Origin: Candidatus Thorarchaeota archaeon
GTDB taxonomy: Archaea > Asgardarchaeota > Thorarchaeia > Thorarchaeales > Thorarchaeaceae
Direction of reading: 5' to 3'
Assembly (NCBI GenBank): GCA_030638785.1
Contig: DAOWDY010000032.1
Span: forward strand, 1-13,592
DNA length: 13,592 bases
In this document: positions 13,430 through 13,592 of the stretch, one piece after another
Position numbering within the stretch: the stretch's first letter is position 1
Layout: every line of letters begins with the position of its first letter
Position numbers and translations under genes: made by a program
Notes under the pieces: generated by a model
Seen by the model: only the letters and a program-made list of their open reading frames with translations
Told to the model about the DNA's origin: nothing
Database searches by the model: none

Positions 13430-13592
13430 CCGCTTTGCCTGTTGATACACGATCAAAGACAGAAACGCACTGAAAATTATCGCGGCTGCAACGAATATCC
13501 CAATACGTGCGTCTAATGCATCCGGTGGAGGTGCAGTAGTAGAGGGAGTCGTTGTCCCGGTTGTTGTTGTTGATGTAGGAACCACTCCTCCA
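13421..13592 (-). CDS. C-terminus of a Thr-rich membrane-anchored surface protein (partial)
   Basis: A frame enters from the right edge and ends at TAG (13421-13423), giving 56 residues. A Thr/Pro-rich linker (PTSTTTTGTTTPSTTAPPP) is followed by one hydrophobic membrane helix (IGIFVAAAIIFSAFLSLIVY) and a short basic tail QQAKRLS. The pattern of glycosylatable Thr-rich spacer plus C-terminal helix is typical of archaeal surface or substrate-binding proteins. The repeated ACA/ACC codons explain the GTT-rich stretch at 13551-13571. Its stop codon lies within the last bases of the convergent hdrB. The rest of the gene lies outside the window. Confidence 0.75.
   Translation of the reverse strand, partial: GGVVPTSTTTTGTTTPSTTAPPPDALDARIGIFVAAAIIFSAFLSLIVYQQAKRLS

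Noticed and set aside
13551..13575. GTT-type trinucleotide repeat
   Set aside because: Explained as Thr codons of the Thr-rich linker in the convergent surface-protein gene, not an independent repeat or CRISPR.

Overview
This window looks archaeal. It encodes soluble heterodisulfide reductase (Hdr) proteins of the methanogen/Asgard type. Several genes sit about 26-27 bp downstream of TATA boxes, some apparently leaderless. There are short secreted proteins with a C-terminal membrane anchor, and a membrane protein with a cytoplasmic winged helix. The moderate GC, the HdrA-MvhD fusion and the many HdrBC copies without any methanogenesis gene in view would suit an Asgard archaeon (for example a Thorarchaeota-like lineage) or another anaerobic archaeon. 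That placement is inference; no taxonomic marker is present.

Layout. 1-535: the last codons of a + strand gene, a small - strand gene whose C-terminus recalls DUF4177, and a startless + strand fragment that reads like the end of an Ig-like surface-protein domain. 536-5386 (-): a tight operon of a 1150-residue HdrA-MvhD fusion, then hdrC and a divergent hdrB, with gaps of 3 and 0 bp. 5387-6595: an intergenic-looking stretch that holds the hdrA promoter, a 37-residue single-pass membrane protein with a leaderless promoter, a 64-residue basic zinc-binding protein with a structured leader and a U-rich terminator, and a 41-residue ORF with a leaderless promoter. 6596-8988 (+): a secreted, very acidic membrane-anchored protein followed by a transmembrane winged-helix regulator. 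9040-10635 (-): a second hdrC-hdrB pair. 10766-11842 (+): a radical SAM protein, divergent from that pair. 11982-13429 (+): a third hdrC-hdrB pair. 13421-13592 (-): the C-terminus of a Thr-rich membrane-anchored surface protein.

How the genes fit together. HdrA bifurcates electrons at FAD, MvhD links HdrA to a hydrogenase or other electron donor, and HdrC wires HdrA to the disulfide-reducing HdrB with its two non-cubane clusters. Here one HdrA-MvhD core lies beside three different HdrC/HdrB pairs. The pair in the hdrA operon has unusual CCG motifs, while the two distal pairs look canonical and resemble each other. This suggests one bifurcating core with interchangeable heterodisulfide (or other acceptor) modules. 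No hydrogenase large or small subunit, formate dehydrogenase or F420 subunit is visible, so the electron donor is unknown.

The best candidates for something new are the composite double-flavin HdrA with three HdrCB sets, the acidic secreted protein next to a transmembrane winged-helix regulator, and the leaderless small proteins and structured leader between 5400 and 6400.
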